In this document: positions 1 to 8,170 of the stretch, piece after piece
How positions within the stretch are numbered: the first letter of the stretch is position 1
How the letters are laid out: every line of letters starts with the position of its first letter
Assembly (NCBI RefSeq): GCF_013375535.1
Contig: NZ_JABXJG010000003.1
Coordinates: 620,001 to 684,000 of the forward strand
DNA from: Sphingobium sp. 15-1
GTDB lineage: Bacteria; Pseudomonadota; Alphaproteobacteria; Sphingomonadales; Sphingomonadaceae
DNA: 64,000 nt
Direction: 5' to 3'
Notes under the pieces: model-generated
The model's database searches: none
What the model saw: only the letters and a program-made list of their open reading frames with translations
Told to the model about the DNA's origin: nothing
Program-made: the position numbers and the translations under genes

Positions 1-393
1 GCAGGAAAGCTCGGGACCCAGGGCATCGGGGAGAGCGGGACGGATTTGGCCTGGCGATCGTGCCGTCCGGCATTCGAAGATGAGACCCTGCCTCTGACAA
101 TATCGCTCGGCCGAGGCGCGGTCGGGAAAGCGTAGCTCGATCGTCGCGAGGGGATCGCCTCCGCCGGTCCAACCAATCAGCGGGTCGGCGACCGGGCCCC
201 AGCGCGGCGCGAACCTGACCCGCCATCGATTTTGGCGGCGCCGGCCGCCGTTTGTCGTCAAGGCCAGCGGCTCGATGATCGCATTGGCGCCGTGCGGGAA
301 CGAGGTCGCACGCGCGACGGCAACTGCATGGTTGTCGTTGGCCGAAGGCCCGGACTCGAAAGTCCGGGCCCGGCCCTCAGCGGGCGCCGCCAT
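1..393 (-). CDS. NDUFS4-like (ETC complex I accessory subunit family) protein, partial
   Basis: The gene runs leftward off the window, so only 131 N-terminal codons are visible. Residues 57-105 contain W-R-V-R-F, then PLIGWTGGGDPL and FPDRASAERYC-QRQGL. This is the pattern of the NDUFS4 / ETC complex I conserved region (18-kDa accessory subunit of NADH dehydrogenase). I chose the ATG at 393, which overlaps the end of the upstream hsp20 gene by 17 bases in another frame; the reading frame stays open from there to the edge. The overlap suggests one transcript with the Hsp20 gene. A role in complex I assembly is inferred from the family only. The Shine-Dalgarno sequence is weak, so a later start is possible. 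Confidence 0.6.
   Translation of the reverse strand, partial: MAAPAEGRARTFESGPSANDNHAVAVARATSFPHGANAIIEPLALTTNGGRRRQNRWRVRFAPRWGPVADPLIGWTGGGDPLATIELRFPDRASAERYCQRQGLIFECRTARSPGQIRPALPDALGPELSC
347..370. other. Perfect 10-bp stem with UUCG-type tetraloop
   Basis: GGCCCGGACT at 347-356 and AGTCCGGGCC at 361-370 are perfect complements around CGAA, which is TTCG on the minus strand. The hairpin lies just after the hsp20 stop codon and inside the first codons of the NDUFS4-like gene. There is no T-run after it on either strand, so it is not a classic intrinsic terminator. It could stabilise the 3' end of hsp20 mRNA or attenuate the downstream gene. Confidence 0.5.
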
Positions 394-892
394 TGACGGG
401 AATCCGGCGGATGTTCTGTTCCGCCGCCTCCGTTCTGGGCAACGTCACCGTGAGGACGCCGTTCTTGAAGGTGGCCGCAACCTTGTCGCGGTCGATGCCT
501 CTGGGCAGGCCGATGCGGCGCTCGAAGCGGCCGTAGCTGCGCTCCGAGTAGCCGCGATCCTTGTCGTCGACTTCGGACTTCTTTTCGCCGCGCAGGGTCA
601 AGGCGCCGTCTTCGACGAAAATCTCCACGTCCTGCTCGTCCATACCCGGTAGTTCCGCCGTCACACGAATTTCCTCGTCGGTCTCGCCGAGCTCGAGGTG
701 GGGCCATCCCGACAAGCGGTCGAAACCGGCAAAGGCGGGCATGCCGAAGTTGCGGAAGACATCGTCGAAGAGACGGTTCACGTCGCGGTGGAGCGACTGC
801 AGTGGATGGGTGTCCCTTTCCCGTTCGGCGCTCACCGGAACGGGCAGCCGGTTTTCCTGCCGGCTCCAGGGAATGAGATCACGAATTGCCAT
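377..892 (-). CDS. Hsp20/alpha-crystallin small heat-shock protein (171 aa)
   Basis: This is an ATP-independent holdase that binds unfolding proteins in the cytoplasm. The alpha-crystallin domain occupies about residues 60-160, with ELPGMDEQDVEI at its start and the A-x-F-KNGVLTVTLP signature near residues 140-150, followed by a short tail with an I-x-R-I-x-V motif. The length is typical of class A bacterial Hsp20. The ATG at 892 is preceded by AGGAGATGTCATC. A second Hsp20 gene lies upstream on the same strand and an NDUFS4-like frame overlaps its end. Paired, divergent Hsp20 genes are common in alphaproteobacteria, and hetero-oligomers are possible. Confidence 0.93.
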   Translation of the reverse strand: MAIRDLIPWSRQENRLPVPVSAERERDTHPLQSLHRDVNRLFDDVFRNFGMPAFAGFDRLSGWPHLELGETDEEIRVTAELPGMDEQDVEIFVEDGALTLRGEKKSEVDDKDRGYSERSYGRFERRIGLPRGIDRDKVAATFKNGVLTVTLPRTEAAEQNIRRIPVNGGAR

Positions 893-992
893 GATGACAT
901 CTCCTTTTCTGGCTGGATGAAAGGCTGAACCTGCCGGCCGCCGCGCGCGGGGGTGTGTCGGGAGGCGGCGCCGGCAGGCCAGTGGACGCGGC

Positions 993-1466
993 TTAGGCAG
1001 GCTCGCTCGCTCTTTCCTTCACCTCGCCGAGTCGCTTGCTGTCGGACGCATTGCCGCCGATCTCGATCCGACGCGGCTTCATCGCCTCCGGCACGACGCG
1101 CGTCAGTTCGATCGACAGGAGGCCGTGCTCGAAGTTCGCGTTGCCGACCTCGATGAAATCGGCGAGCTGGAAGCGCCGCTCGAAGGCCCGGGCCGCGATA
1201 CCGCGATGCAGGTATTCGCCCTTGTCGGCGTCATCGGCTCGCTTGCCGGTCACCGAGAGCAGGTTCTGATGCGCGACGATCTCGATATCCTCCGGCTTGA
1301 AGCCGGCGACCGCGACGGTGATGCGAAAATTGTCGTCGTCGAGCCGCTGGATGTCGAAAGGCGGATAGCCATCGTCCTCGCGCGCGCCCGCCTCGAGCAG
1401 GTTGAACAGCCGGTCGAAACCGACCGTCGATCGGCGATAGGGGGTAAAGTCAAAGTTCGGTCTCAT
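993..1466 (-). CDS. Hsp20 family small heat-shock protein, IbpA-like (157 aa)
   Basis: This is an IbpA-type small heat-shock protein. It begins MRPNFDFTPYRRSTVGFDRLF, the characteristic N-terminus of the alphaproteobacterial HspA/IbpA class, and continues with PPFDIQRLDDDNFRITVAVAGFKPEDI and the AFERRFQLADF and GLLSIEL signatures of the crystallin fold. The frame is open further upstream to 1541, but the ATG at 1466 has GGAGG eight bases before it and begins exactly at the family N-terminus, so I chose it. It lies about 100 bases upstream of the other Hsp20 gene and may share its transcript. No convincing heat-shock promoter was identified. Confidence 0.93.
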   Translation of the reverse strand: MRPNFDFTPYRRSTVGFDRLFNLLEAGAREDDGYPPFDIQRLDDDNFRITVAVAGFKPEDIEIVAHQNLLSVTGKRADDADKGEYLHRGIAARAFERRFQLADFIEVGNANFEHGLLSIELTRVVPEAMKPRRIEIGGNASDSKRLGEVKERASEPA

Positions 1467-1641
1467 TTCCAAATCCTCCAAACGAAGCAATTTGGGCATG
1501 AGATGCGCCGGTAACCAAGAGCCGGCGCTCTCGATGTCCAACCGGACCCGGTTTGGCGTCCGGTATCATTGAGCTAATTTCAGTCTCGCGGCTTTCAAGA
1601 TGTTTCGGCCAAAAAAATGAGCAGGGAGCGGACACTGCGCT

Positions 1642-1845
1642 GCCGAGGCGATCCAAGAGGAAATTGCCGATCTATTAGGGCTGACCGCTGTCCACGTCAA
1701 CCGCATGCTCCACGAGCTTGAAGGCCGTTCGCTTCTTCGACGTACCGGCAGAGACTTCATGCTTGACCTGCCAGGGATGGAGGCGATGAACATGATCGCA
1801 TCGCGGACCTATGTACAAAAACCGCCATGGCTTCCTTCAGCATAA
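1642..1845 (+). pseudogene. C-terminal fragment of a Crp/Fnr-family regulator
   Basis: The plus-strand frame reads EEIADLLGLTAVHVNRMLHELE, then LLRRTGRDFML, and ends at TAA 1843-1845. This is the winged-helix DNA-binding tail of Crp/Fnr regulators (the LG-x-T-x-x-x-V-x-R recognition helix). No cyclic-nucleotide or sensor domain precedes it: the frame has no start and the upstream DNA is the hsp20 promoter area. It is therefore a 5'-truncated relic left by recombination. The fragment is too short to act alone. Confidence 0.75.
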
Positions 1846-2272
1846 GCATGAACCGCAATTGACTAAATGGCGGTAGCCCTCATCGACCCTTCTCCGTCGC
1901 TCAGCGGCCGAGTTGCTCTTCTCAGTAGCGGACACCTCACTACCGCGCTGAGGCCGGGCATTATGTCCGCTATGTCGATGGGTTTCGGGCGCCGGCAGGC
2001 GTACGAAAGCCTGACATGTACGACCCGCGGTGGCTTGTCGAAGGTCTATGAGGATTTCGCTTTTCGGACAGCCCTGGGGAGCCATTGATCTGTTATGAAG
2101 CCGCCGTCGTTGGATGCTGACGGGTGATATCGCCACCAGTTGCGACGCCTTTTTGGGCAAGAGTCAGCGGCGAACAGCTTCGATAGGGACACGGCGTAGG
2201 TAGACAGCGCGAGGAGGCTTTTGACCCGGAGCACGGTGCCCACGAGCATTGTTACCGCCTTGCCATGCCGGG
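1846..2272. other. Gene-free stretch between Crp relic and IS91
   Basis: About 430 bases without a frame that I can support on either strand. Open frames here are short, have no Shine-Dalgarno sequence and show no recognisable motif. The right part probably contains one end of the neighbouring IS91-type element, but I could not define its terminus. Confidence 0.4.
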
Positions 2273-3247
2273 TCATGGCGCAATCTCCCGGGTTAGTAAT
2301 GCAGAGAACGGCGGCGGCCGGGGCTGTCGCCAGCGCTCGAAGGCCTCGATGATGATCATGCGCCCACCGCAGCAGGGACAGGGTGGACGCAGGTCGATGG
2401 GTCTTCCCGTTTCGTTCTGTTCGGGTGTCGGCGGGACGACGTCGAGCAGTTCGCGGGCACGCGCGAGACTGGTTTTGCGCGAGGAACTGGCGAGCAGGCC
2501 ATAGTGGCGGATGCGGTGGAAGCCGCGTGGCAGGACGTGAAGTAGGAAGCGGCGGATAAATTCGTCGGCACTGATCGTCATGATGCTCTGCCGTTCGTCG
2601 CCGGCGTGCCGATAATCCTTATAACGGAACGTGACGTCCTGACGGTCGAACGCGACCAGGCGTCGATTCGAGATGGCAACCCGATGGGTGTAGCGCGAGA
2701 GATAGGCCAGTACGGCCTCGGGACCGGAGAAGGGCGGCTTGGCATAGACCACCCAGCGCTTCTTTCTGACCGGTGCCAGATGACGCAGGAAGGCTCGCTT
2801 ATTGGCGAGGCCGACCATGGATCCGAAGAAGGCGAGCTTGCCGGTGCGGTGCAACTGGATCAGCCGGGCGAGGAAGAGACGGCGGAACAGTGCGCCCAGA
2901 ACCCGCACCGGCAAGAGAAAGGCGGGGCGCGAGGATATCCATCGCGTCCCGTCCAGCGCAATACCACCGCCCGGCACGATCATGTGAACATGCGGATGGT
3001 GTGTCATGGCCGATCCCCATGTGTGAAGTACGGCCGTAATGCCGATGCGGGCGCCGAGATGTTTCGGATCGGCCGCGATCGTCAGTATCGTTTCCGAGGC
3101 CGTGCGGAACAGCAGATCATAGACGATCGCCTTGTTCTGGAACGCGATATCGGCGACCTCTGCCGGCAGCGTGAAGACCACGTGGAAGTAGCCGACCGGT
3201 AACAGGTCAGCCTTACGCTCTGCCAGCCAGGTAAATCCGATCACCAT
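2273..3247 (-). pseudogene. IS91-family HUH transposase, 5'-truncated
   Basis: This is a rolling-circle (Y2) transposase. The HUH motif is HHPHVH at about residues 83-88, and YLSRYTHRVAISNRRL contains the tyrosine region near residue 200. The C-terminal CPCCGG zinc motif is also present. Family members start with an extra 70-90 residue zinc-ribbon segment ending in a WLAERxADLLP motif; here that motif sits at residue 7, so the N-terminus has been cut. The break coincides with the IS701-like fragment beginning about ten bases away on the other strand. The truncated protein is probably inactive. Confidence 0.85.
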
Positions 3248-3256
3248 TTCGGCTCA

Positions 3257-3651
3257 TGGGCAGGAAAGCCCCCGGTTGCAGGCACGGCGGAAGAAATCGC
3301 GCGTGACCTTGCGCCTCATGCGTGGCAGCGCTTGTCCGCTGGCGAGGGGACCAAGGGCGCACGGCTTCATGACTGGGCTTACTGTGAACTCGCCGATCTC
3401 GAAGCCGATGAATATGATGAGACGAAATCGGGCCTTTGGACCCGCGGTCTTCTGATCCGCCGCAATATCAGCGACGGCGATCTCGCTTTCTTCACAACCT
3501 GGTGTCCCGCCGGGACAGACATCCAGGCGCTTGTGTCCGTCGAAGGCCATCGCTGGGCAATCGAAGACGGCTTCGAAACCGCCAAGAACGAACTCGGCCT
3601 TGACCACAACGAAACGCGATCATGGCATGGCTGGCACCGCCACGCCACTAG
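3257..3651 (+). pseudogene. IS701/DDE-type transposase fragment
   Basis: The plus-strand frame reads GTAEEIARDLAPHAWQRL, then RLHDWAYCEL, LIRRNISDGDLAFFTTW, WAIEDGFETAKNELGLDHNE and SWHGWHRH. This order is typical of the C-terminal half of IS701-family (IS4-like DDE) transposases; the E in IEDGFETAKNE would be the catalytic glutamate. The N-terminal half is missing, and the frame stops matching at residue SWHGWHRH, where an IS5-type sequence begins. Both ends are therefore recombination scars. No start codon belongs to it. Confidence 0.75.
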
Positions 3652-3783
3652 GTCGTCGAGCGCTCATTCGCACGGGCTACTCGTTCCCCCGACTCGTCAA
3701 AGACTATGAGCGTTACGTCCAAACTCTCGCCGGACTGCATGTCGCCGCCATCGCCCGCATCATGATGAAACAGGCTACCACAA
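3652..3783 (+). pseudogene. IS5-family transposase C-terminal fragment with a frameshift
   Basis: The sequence begins VVERSFARATRSP in one plus frame and continues RLVKDYERYVQTLAGLHVAAIARIMMKQ in another, with the change near 3685-3692. VVER-[ST]-F and R-RL-x-KDYE-x-x are the conserved last 45 residues of IS5-group transposases. Only the tail remains and it is frameshifted. It abuts the IS701 fragment on the left and an arylsulfatase fragment on the right. Confidence 0.7.
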
Positions 3784-3838
3784 TCCGGCAGGTGCATAAC
3801 AGCTCCGGGCGCGGCCCCTCATGCAGCGCCCAGCATAA

Positions 3839-4608
3839 TCATTCGGGCTGGACGGACAACTGTATCAGATGGCCCTTGAAAGCGAAGGGCGTTCCATATT
3901 CCGCAGAAACCGGTGTGCCGGTGTCCGATCCGACGTCGAAGGTCTCGCTTAGCGAAATGATCATTGGGATCGTGCGGGGGATGCGACCCTCACCGACCTG
4001 GATTCCGTCAGCCAACAGGTCGGCTGACCCAGCCTTTCCGGCTCCGCCGCCATCGTAGCGAAAGCGCAGATTGATGTCATGCTGACCCGGGGTCAACGAC
4101 ACAGCGCCCTTGATTTCCGTCGTCTCCAAGCCAAGCATATTGTAGGCGAACGTTGGTATCCCGTTCCTGATAAATAGCGAATAACCGCCGAAGCGGCCAC
4201 CCTGGGCAACAAGCACGCCATCGCCGCCGCTGGTCGGGATGTCGACCTTGGCGGCGATCTCGAATGAGCGGTTCAGGATATTGGGTGCCTGCGCAGATGG
4301 AACGCGGTTGACCGGCATGGTGTAGGTGAAGACGTCCCGCGAGACCTCCGCCCACGGCGGACGTCCGCCCTGAGGAATAAGCGGATAGACCTGATTGCGA
4401 TAAGCTTCCCGATCGAACATGGCCTGCAGTTCGCGCAGCTTTCCGGGGTACTGCGTGGCGACATCTGTCGATTGACTGAAGTCGGCGTTGAGATCGTAGA
4501 GTTCCCAGTGCATCGCAGCCGGGTCGAACGGTCGCCAAGGGGCTATTTCCCAAGGCATCCTCACTGGTGTGACCGAGGCCAACCAACCTTCGTGGTAGAT
4601 TGCGCGGC
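3839..4608 (-). pseudogene. Arylsulfatase C-terminal fragment
   Basis: From about 4608 leftward the minus frame reads RAIYHEGWLASVTPVRMPWE, WELYDLNADFSQSTDVA and then a beta-rich tail with FIRNGIPTFAYN. RA-I-[YF]-H-x-GW-x-A and WELYD-L-x-x-D-x-x-x-x-x-D are signatures of the C-terminal domain of type I arylsulfatases (alkaline-phosphatase fold). The catalytic N-terminal half, with the formylglycine motif C-x-P-S-R, is absent. The frame upstream of 4608 is the shadow of an M20 peptidase piece, so two unrelated genes have been joined here. It is non-functional. Confidence 0.78.
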
Positions 4609-4845
4609 CATGGCAAAGTGCAGCGCATGAGCCTGCATGTCGGTGAAAAGGCCGCGACCAATTTCCGCATCGAAGCGACCAATCCCGGAGGCCACAGTTC
4701 GGCTCCGGTGCGTGACAATGCGATTTACGAACTGGCCGACGCACTCGTCCGCATCCGCGACCTTGAATTCCCAATGATGCTGAACGACACCACCCGCGCC
4801 TTCTTCTCTCGCCTTGCCCGACGCTATCCCCCAACAGGAGTCTGG
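4609..4845 (+). pseudogene. M20-family metallopeptidase (dimerisation domain) fragment
   Basis: The plus frame reads GKVQRMSLHVGEKAATNFRIE, NPGGHSSAPVRDNAIYELADAL and FSRLAR. The NPGGHSS-x-P-x-x-x-NAIY signature is the inserted dimerisation ('lid') domain of M20/ArgE-DapE type carboxypeptidases. The zinc-binding domain is missing on both sides. The left end is fused head-to-head with the arylsulfatase relic; the right end fades into DNA with no recognised gene. Confidence 0.72.
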
Positions 4846-5190
4846 CGTCTCCGATTCTGCGGTCTCCCAGTGCTAACTGGTAAGTTCAAGACACTAGGCT
4901 AGCCCATCGTCGAAGGTGAGCAATGCCTCGCAACATCATCGCTCCCAATCGATCGGCAGCAGGATCTCCCCCGGTGTCCGTCATCTGCATCTCACGCGAT
5001 CATCACGATCCCACATCAACCTTGGAAAATTGGAGCTGGCGGGTATGATAATTGGAAGTCCAAGGCCGTGAAGCGACAGCCCCCCTGAGCCTCTGATCGG
5101 AGGGTAAGTCTTGGCAAATTTCGGCTTTCAACGAGTGCGACCTTCGTATGGCGAGGGATTATTCCTCCCCGCAGTTCGCAGAAGTCAGAA
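4846..5190. other. Gene-free stretch before the AbiE operon
   Basis: About 345 bases with no supported gene. An in-frame extension of the AbiEi gene reaches back to 5111, but the added N-terminus resembles nothing in the family. The end of this stretch borders the first AbiE operator. Confidence 0.4.
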
Positions 5191-5213
5191 TATGTTCGCC
5201 ATGCGCGAACATA
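5191..5213. promoter_or_regulatory. AbiE operator 1 (inverted repeat TATGTTCGC/GCGAACATA)
   Basis: TATGTTCGC (5191-5199) and GCGAACATA (5205-5213) form a perfect 9-bp inverted repeat around CATGC. Its half-site TGTTCGC recurs in a second palindrome 72 bp downstream. AbiEi antitoxins of studied AbiE systems repress their own operon by binding inverted repeats upstream, so this is most likely an AbiEi-binding site. Binding is inferred. Confidence 0.7.
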
Positions 5214-5264
5214 TCGAACAATCCATAAACCGTCTCTTGCTTTCAGTTTATTTTTCTATAGAAA

Positions 5265-5283
5265 TGTTCGCTATGAGCGAACA
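5265..5283. promoter_or_regulatory. AbiE operator 2 spanning the antitoxin start codon
   Basis: TGTTCGCT (5265-5272), ATG (5273-5275) and AGCGAACA (5276-5283) form a perfect 8-bp inverted repeat whose 3-nt spacer is the chosen ATG of the antitoxin gene. It shares the TGTTCGC/GCGAACA core with operator 1. A bound antitoxin would cover the start region. As RNA the arms could also pair and hide the start codon. Confidence 0.7.
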
Positions 5284-6133
5284 AAATCGGCAACCTCTTC
5301 AGCGCCTTCTAACCAGCCTGCCGGCTGGACCGCTGGTTGATGCCGCATGGCTGAAGGCGCAGGGAATCTCCCGGACATCGATCCATGACTATGTACAACG
5401 CGGCTGGCTCGAACGTGTAGCGCCTCGCGTTTATCGCCGGCCGACTGCCGCTAGCGCAGCGAAGCCTCCTCGCTGGGACATGGCTGTAATGTCGGCCCAG
5501 AGAACTGCAACATCGACGTTCCATGTCGGCGGTCTGACGGCGCTCGAGTTGCTGGGCCAAGGACATTATGCCCGCCTTGGCGGAGAGCGCTCGGTCCACC
5601 TTTACGATCCCCAAGGCACGGCTCCGTCCTGGCTATTGAGGCTTACGACAGACGCGACCCTCGTCATGCATAAACGCGCCTTGTTCAGCGATCCACTGGC
5701 TGGCCTGGAATGGCGCCGGTTCGATCTTGGCACGGAGCGGTTGGGCGTCGCGATGCCCTCGCCAGACGCCAACGAACCCTGGGACTATTTCCTGCGCGTC
5801 GCGGGCGCCGAACGCGCCGCAGTTGAGTTGGTCGATGATGTCCCTCAGGGCGTTGGCTTCGAACATGCTGACACGATTTTTCAGGGTCTGACGACCCTGC
5901 GACCACGGCTCGTCACCGCACTTCTCGAAGGTTGCGCCAGCATCAGGGCGAAGCGCCTCTTCCTTTTCTTTGCCGATCGTCATGATCATAGCTGGGTCAA
6001 GCATATTGATCGCCGGAACATCGATCTGGGCCGGGGCAAACGCCAACTCGTGCCCGGCGGACGATTGGACCCCCAATACCAGATCACCGTCCCGCAGAGC
6101 TTTGCCGAAAAGCCAGCGGACTCAGTGCAATGA
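5273..6133 (+). CDS. abiEi: AbiEi-type antitoxin, transcriptional regulator of type IV TA system (286 aa)
   Basis: This is the antitoxin and autorepressor of an AbiE toxin-antitoxin pair. Residues 1-50 form the winged-helix domain (LVDAAWLKAQGISRTSIHDYVQRGWLERVAPRVYRRP), and the remaining 230 residues match the AbiEi C-terminal antitoxin domain found in proteobacterial members. In type IV systems the antitoxin does not bind the toxin directly; it represses transcription and counteracts toxicity. The ATG at 5273 gives the family-typical N-terminus and sits inside operator 2. An in-frame ATG at 5264 is an alternative. No clear Shine-Dalgarno sequence is present. The stop overlaps the toxin start (ATGA, 6130-6133), so the two are translationally coupled. 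Confidence 0.85.
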   Translation: MSEQNRQPLQRLLTSLPAGPLVDAAWLKAQGISRTSIHDYVQRGWLERVAPRVYRRPTAASAAKPPRWDMAVMSAQRTATSTFHVGGLTALELLGQGHYARLGGERSVHLYDPQGTAPSWLLRLTTDATLVMHKRALFSDPLAGLEWRRFDLGTERLGVAMPSPDANEPWDYFLRVAGAERAAVELVDDVPQGVGFEHADTIFQGLTTLRPRLVTALLEGCASIRAKRLFLFFADRHDHSWVKHIDRRNIDLGRGKRQLVPGGRLDPQYQITVPQSFAEKPADSVQ

Positions 6134-7080
6134 CCGCTCAGCGCTACGCTGATCAGGTCAGCCTGTTGGTGCGGGCCATCCCCGAGATCGCGCGTGAGGA
6201 GATGTTTGCGTTGAAGGGCGGCACCGCCATCAACCTGTTCATCCGGGATCTCCCACGCCTGTCAGTGGATATCGACCTCGTCTATCTTCCGATCGCCGAT
6301 CGCGCGACATCGCTGGCTTCCGTCCGCGAAGGCCTCGAACGCATAGCATCGCGTCTCGAGCGCAGCGGACACATGACCGTCGAGCGTCGGCTGCTACCTG
6401 ACGGGAAGCGCCTGATCGTTCAATCAGACCGCGTCATGATCAAAATCGAGGTTTCTCCAGTGCTGCGTGGCACAGTCTTCCCGCCTGTGGTTCGCGCGGT
6501 GTCTCCGGCCGTTGAGGAGCGTTTCGGCTTTGCAGAGATGCAACTGGTATCCGACGCCGACCTTTACGCAGGGAAGATCGCCGCCGCGCTCGACCGCCAG
6601 CACCCGCGCGACCTCTTCGACATCCATTTCCTCTTTGCGAACGGGGGCATCAGCGACGAACTGTTCCAAGCGTTCCTGGTCTATCTCGTCAGCCATCCGC
6701 GCCCCGCGCACGAACTGCTCTGCCCTCACCGGCTCAACATCAGTGAGCAATATGGGGCCGAGTTTATCGGCATGACCGTCGCCGACCTCCCGCTCGATGC
6801 GCTTCTGGATGCGCGCGAGCGCCTCGTGCAGGAAATCCACGCACGCGCACTCCAGCCGGCCATGCGCAAGTTCCTTATTTCGTTTCACAGGCTTACCCCG
6901 GACTGGAACGCGGCTGGCTTCGACCCCGGGATTGCAGAGCTTCCGGCGTTACGCTGGAAGGCCGTCAATCTCGAACGACTCCAGCGCGAAAATCCGGTCA
7001 AGTTCGCAGAACAGCTACAGGCGCTCGAAAGCTGCCTTGGGTCAGGCCCGACCAGCGCAGAGGGTATGTCGAATGCATGA
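6130..7080 (+). CDS. abiEii: AbiEii/AbiGii-family nucleotidyltransferase toxin (316 aa)
   Basis: This is the toxin of the pair. Family members are minimal nucleotidyltransferases; studied relatives transfer nucleotides to tRNA 3' ends and arrest growth. Residues 28-50 contain LKGGTAINLFIRDLPRLSVDIDL, the motif I pattern (GG-T-A-x-N followed by S-x-D-I-D) that binds metal and NTP. Further matches include the KIEVSPVLRGTVFPP strand and DLYAGKIAAALDRQHPRDLFDI, the conserved motif III/IV region. The start overlaps the antitoxin by 4 bases and the stop overlaps the following exonuclease by 8 bases, so three genes form one tightly packed operon. Confidence 0.88.
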   Translation: MTAQRYADQVSLLVRAIPEIAREEMFALKGGTAINLFIRDLPRLSVDIDLVYLPIADRATSLASVREGLERIASRLERSGHMTVERRLLPDGKRLIVQSDRVMIKIEVSPVLRGTVFPPVVRAVSPAVEERFGFAEMQLVSDADLYAGKIAAALDRQHPRDLFDIHFLFANGGISDELFQAFLVYLVSHPRPAHELLCPHRLNISEQYGAEFIGMTVADLPLDALLDARERLVQEIHARALQPAMRKFLISFHRLTPDWNAAGFDPGIAELPALRWKAVNLERLQRENPVKFAEQLQALESCLGSGPTSAEGMSNA

Positions 7081-7969
7081 CACGACGACTGACCTTGAAG
7101 CGCTTGCGGTACAGCTCGTCGCCAGCGGCCGCTACAAAGTGCAGCGCCGGCTGGACAGGCGCACGGTCATCACGGCGCCTGATGGCACGCCGACGAGACT
7201 TGGTCTGTTCGTTGACGTGGAAACAACTGGGCTCGATCCCAAGAAAGACGAAATCATCGAACTGGCGATGGTACCCTTCACCTATGGGCTGGATGGCCGC
7301 ATTTTTGAAATACGTCCATCGTACCAGCATTTCCAGGAACCCTCTGCGCCGATCTCTTCCGCAATAACGGCGATCACCGGCATTACCGACGAAATGGTCG
7401 CAGGTCAGCGCATCGATCCTGCGGAAGTTGCATCCTTCGCGAGCGCAGCCGCTTTGGTTATTGCCCATAATGCCGAATTCGACCGGAAGTTTGTCGAGCG
7501 GCTGAGCGAGACATTCATTACCAAGCCATGGGCCTGCTCGATGACGCAGGTGGATTGGTCGAACGAAGGTCATGAAGGGACCAAGCTTGCGTATCTCGCG
7601 TTGGGTGCGGGCTTTTTCTACGACCGCCACCGTGCCGAGAATGACTGTCTCGCCGCCATCGAGCTGCTGGCAACGCCTCTCCCAAGGTCTGGCATTACCG
7701 GCATGGCGCGCCTGCTAGAGCGCGCACGGCAACCGAGTTGGCGGATCTGGGCCGAGGGCGCGCTTTTCGATCTCAAGGACATACTGAAATCACGCGGCTA
7801 CCGATGGAATGGCGAGAACAACCCGAACCCGCGCGCCTGGTATATCGATGTCGAAGAGGTCCAACGCGAGGCGGAAATCGAATATCTGCGCAAGGAAATC
7901 TACCTGCGGGAAGTTGATCTGCTGGTTCACAAGATGGATGCGTACAACAGATATTCAGATCGCTGCTAA
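7073..7969 (+). CDS. DEDDh 3'-5' exonuclease (DnaQ-like), third gene of the AbiE operon (298 aa)
   Basis: The exonuclease domain covers about residues 43-200. ExoI is FVDVETTG (D48, E50), ExoII is AHNAEFDRKF (D137), and ExoIII is HRAEND (H186, D191). All five catalytic residues of the DEDDh class are present, so the protein should remove nucleotides from DNA or RNA 3' ends. The last 90 residues hold a separate small domain with KSRGYRWNG and a W-Y-I-D-V strand, seen in epsilon-like exonucleases that are not part of polymerase III. The ATG at 7073 overlaps the toxin stop by 8 bases, implying translational coupling. This third gene is not part of the classical two-gene AbiE system. Confidence 0.88.
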   Translation: MHDTTTDLEALAVQLVASGRYKVQRRLDRRTVITAPDGTPTRLGLFVDVETTGLDPKKDEIIELAMVPFTYGLDGRIFEIRPSYQHFQEPSAPISSAITAITGITDEMVAGQRIDPAEVASFASAAALVIAHNAEFDRKFVERLSETFITKPWACSMTQVDWSNEGHEGTKLAYLALGAGFFYDRHRAENDCLAAIELLATPLPRSGITGMARLLERARQPSWRIWAEGALFDLKDILKSRGYRWNGENNPNPRAWYIDVEEVQREAEIEYLRKEIYLREVDLLVHKMDAYNRYSDRC

Positions 7970-7974
7970 CGCCA

Positions 7975-8030
7975 AGAATGGCCGTTTCCCGAATGGCGGC
8001 TCGGCGATAAATGGTTCAGGAAAGCTGCCA
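7975..8030. repeat. Dispersed intergenic repeat, copy A
   Basis: This contains a TTTCCCGAATG block, then GGCGGCTCGGCGAT and ends AAAGCTGCC. Related diverged copies lie at 13721-13775 and 17750-17810, sharing the order GTCG/TTCC-GAA-GGCGGCAAGCGACTCGG-AAAGCTGCC. It lies between coding regions and probably represents a scattered non-coding repeat family. The alignment was done by eye. Confidence 0.4.
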
Positions 8031-8170
8031 AGAGAAGTTTAAGAAAACCTAATGGTAAGGTATTAGGTCGAAGTAGTCATTTCACCAATTTGCGACATTC
8101 CTACGGTCGAGAGATTACATGAAAGCGTGACATGGAGCGATATCGTCCAGTAAGCTCAAATTTTTCTCCT

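Noticed and set aside
1467..1620. CTTGAA at 1599-1594 as a sigma-32 -35 box for hsp20
   Set aside because: No matching -10 element was found at a suitable distance.
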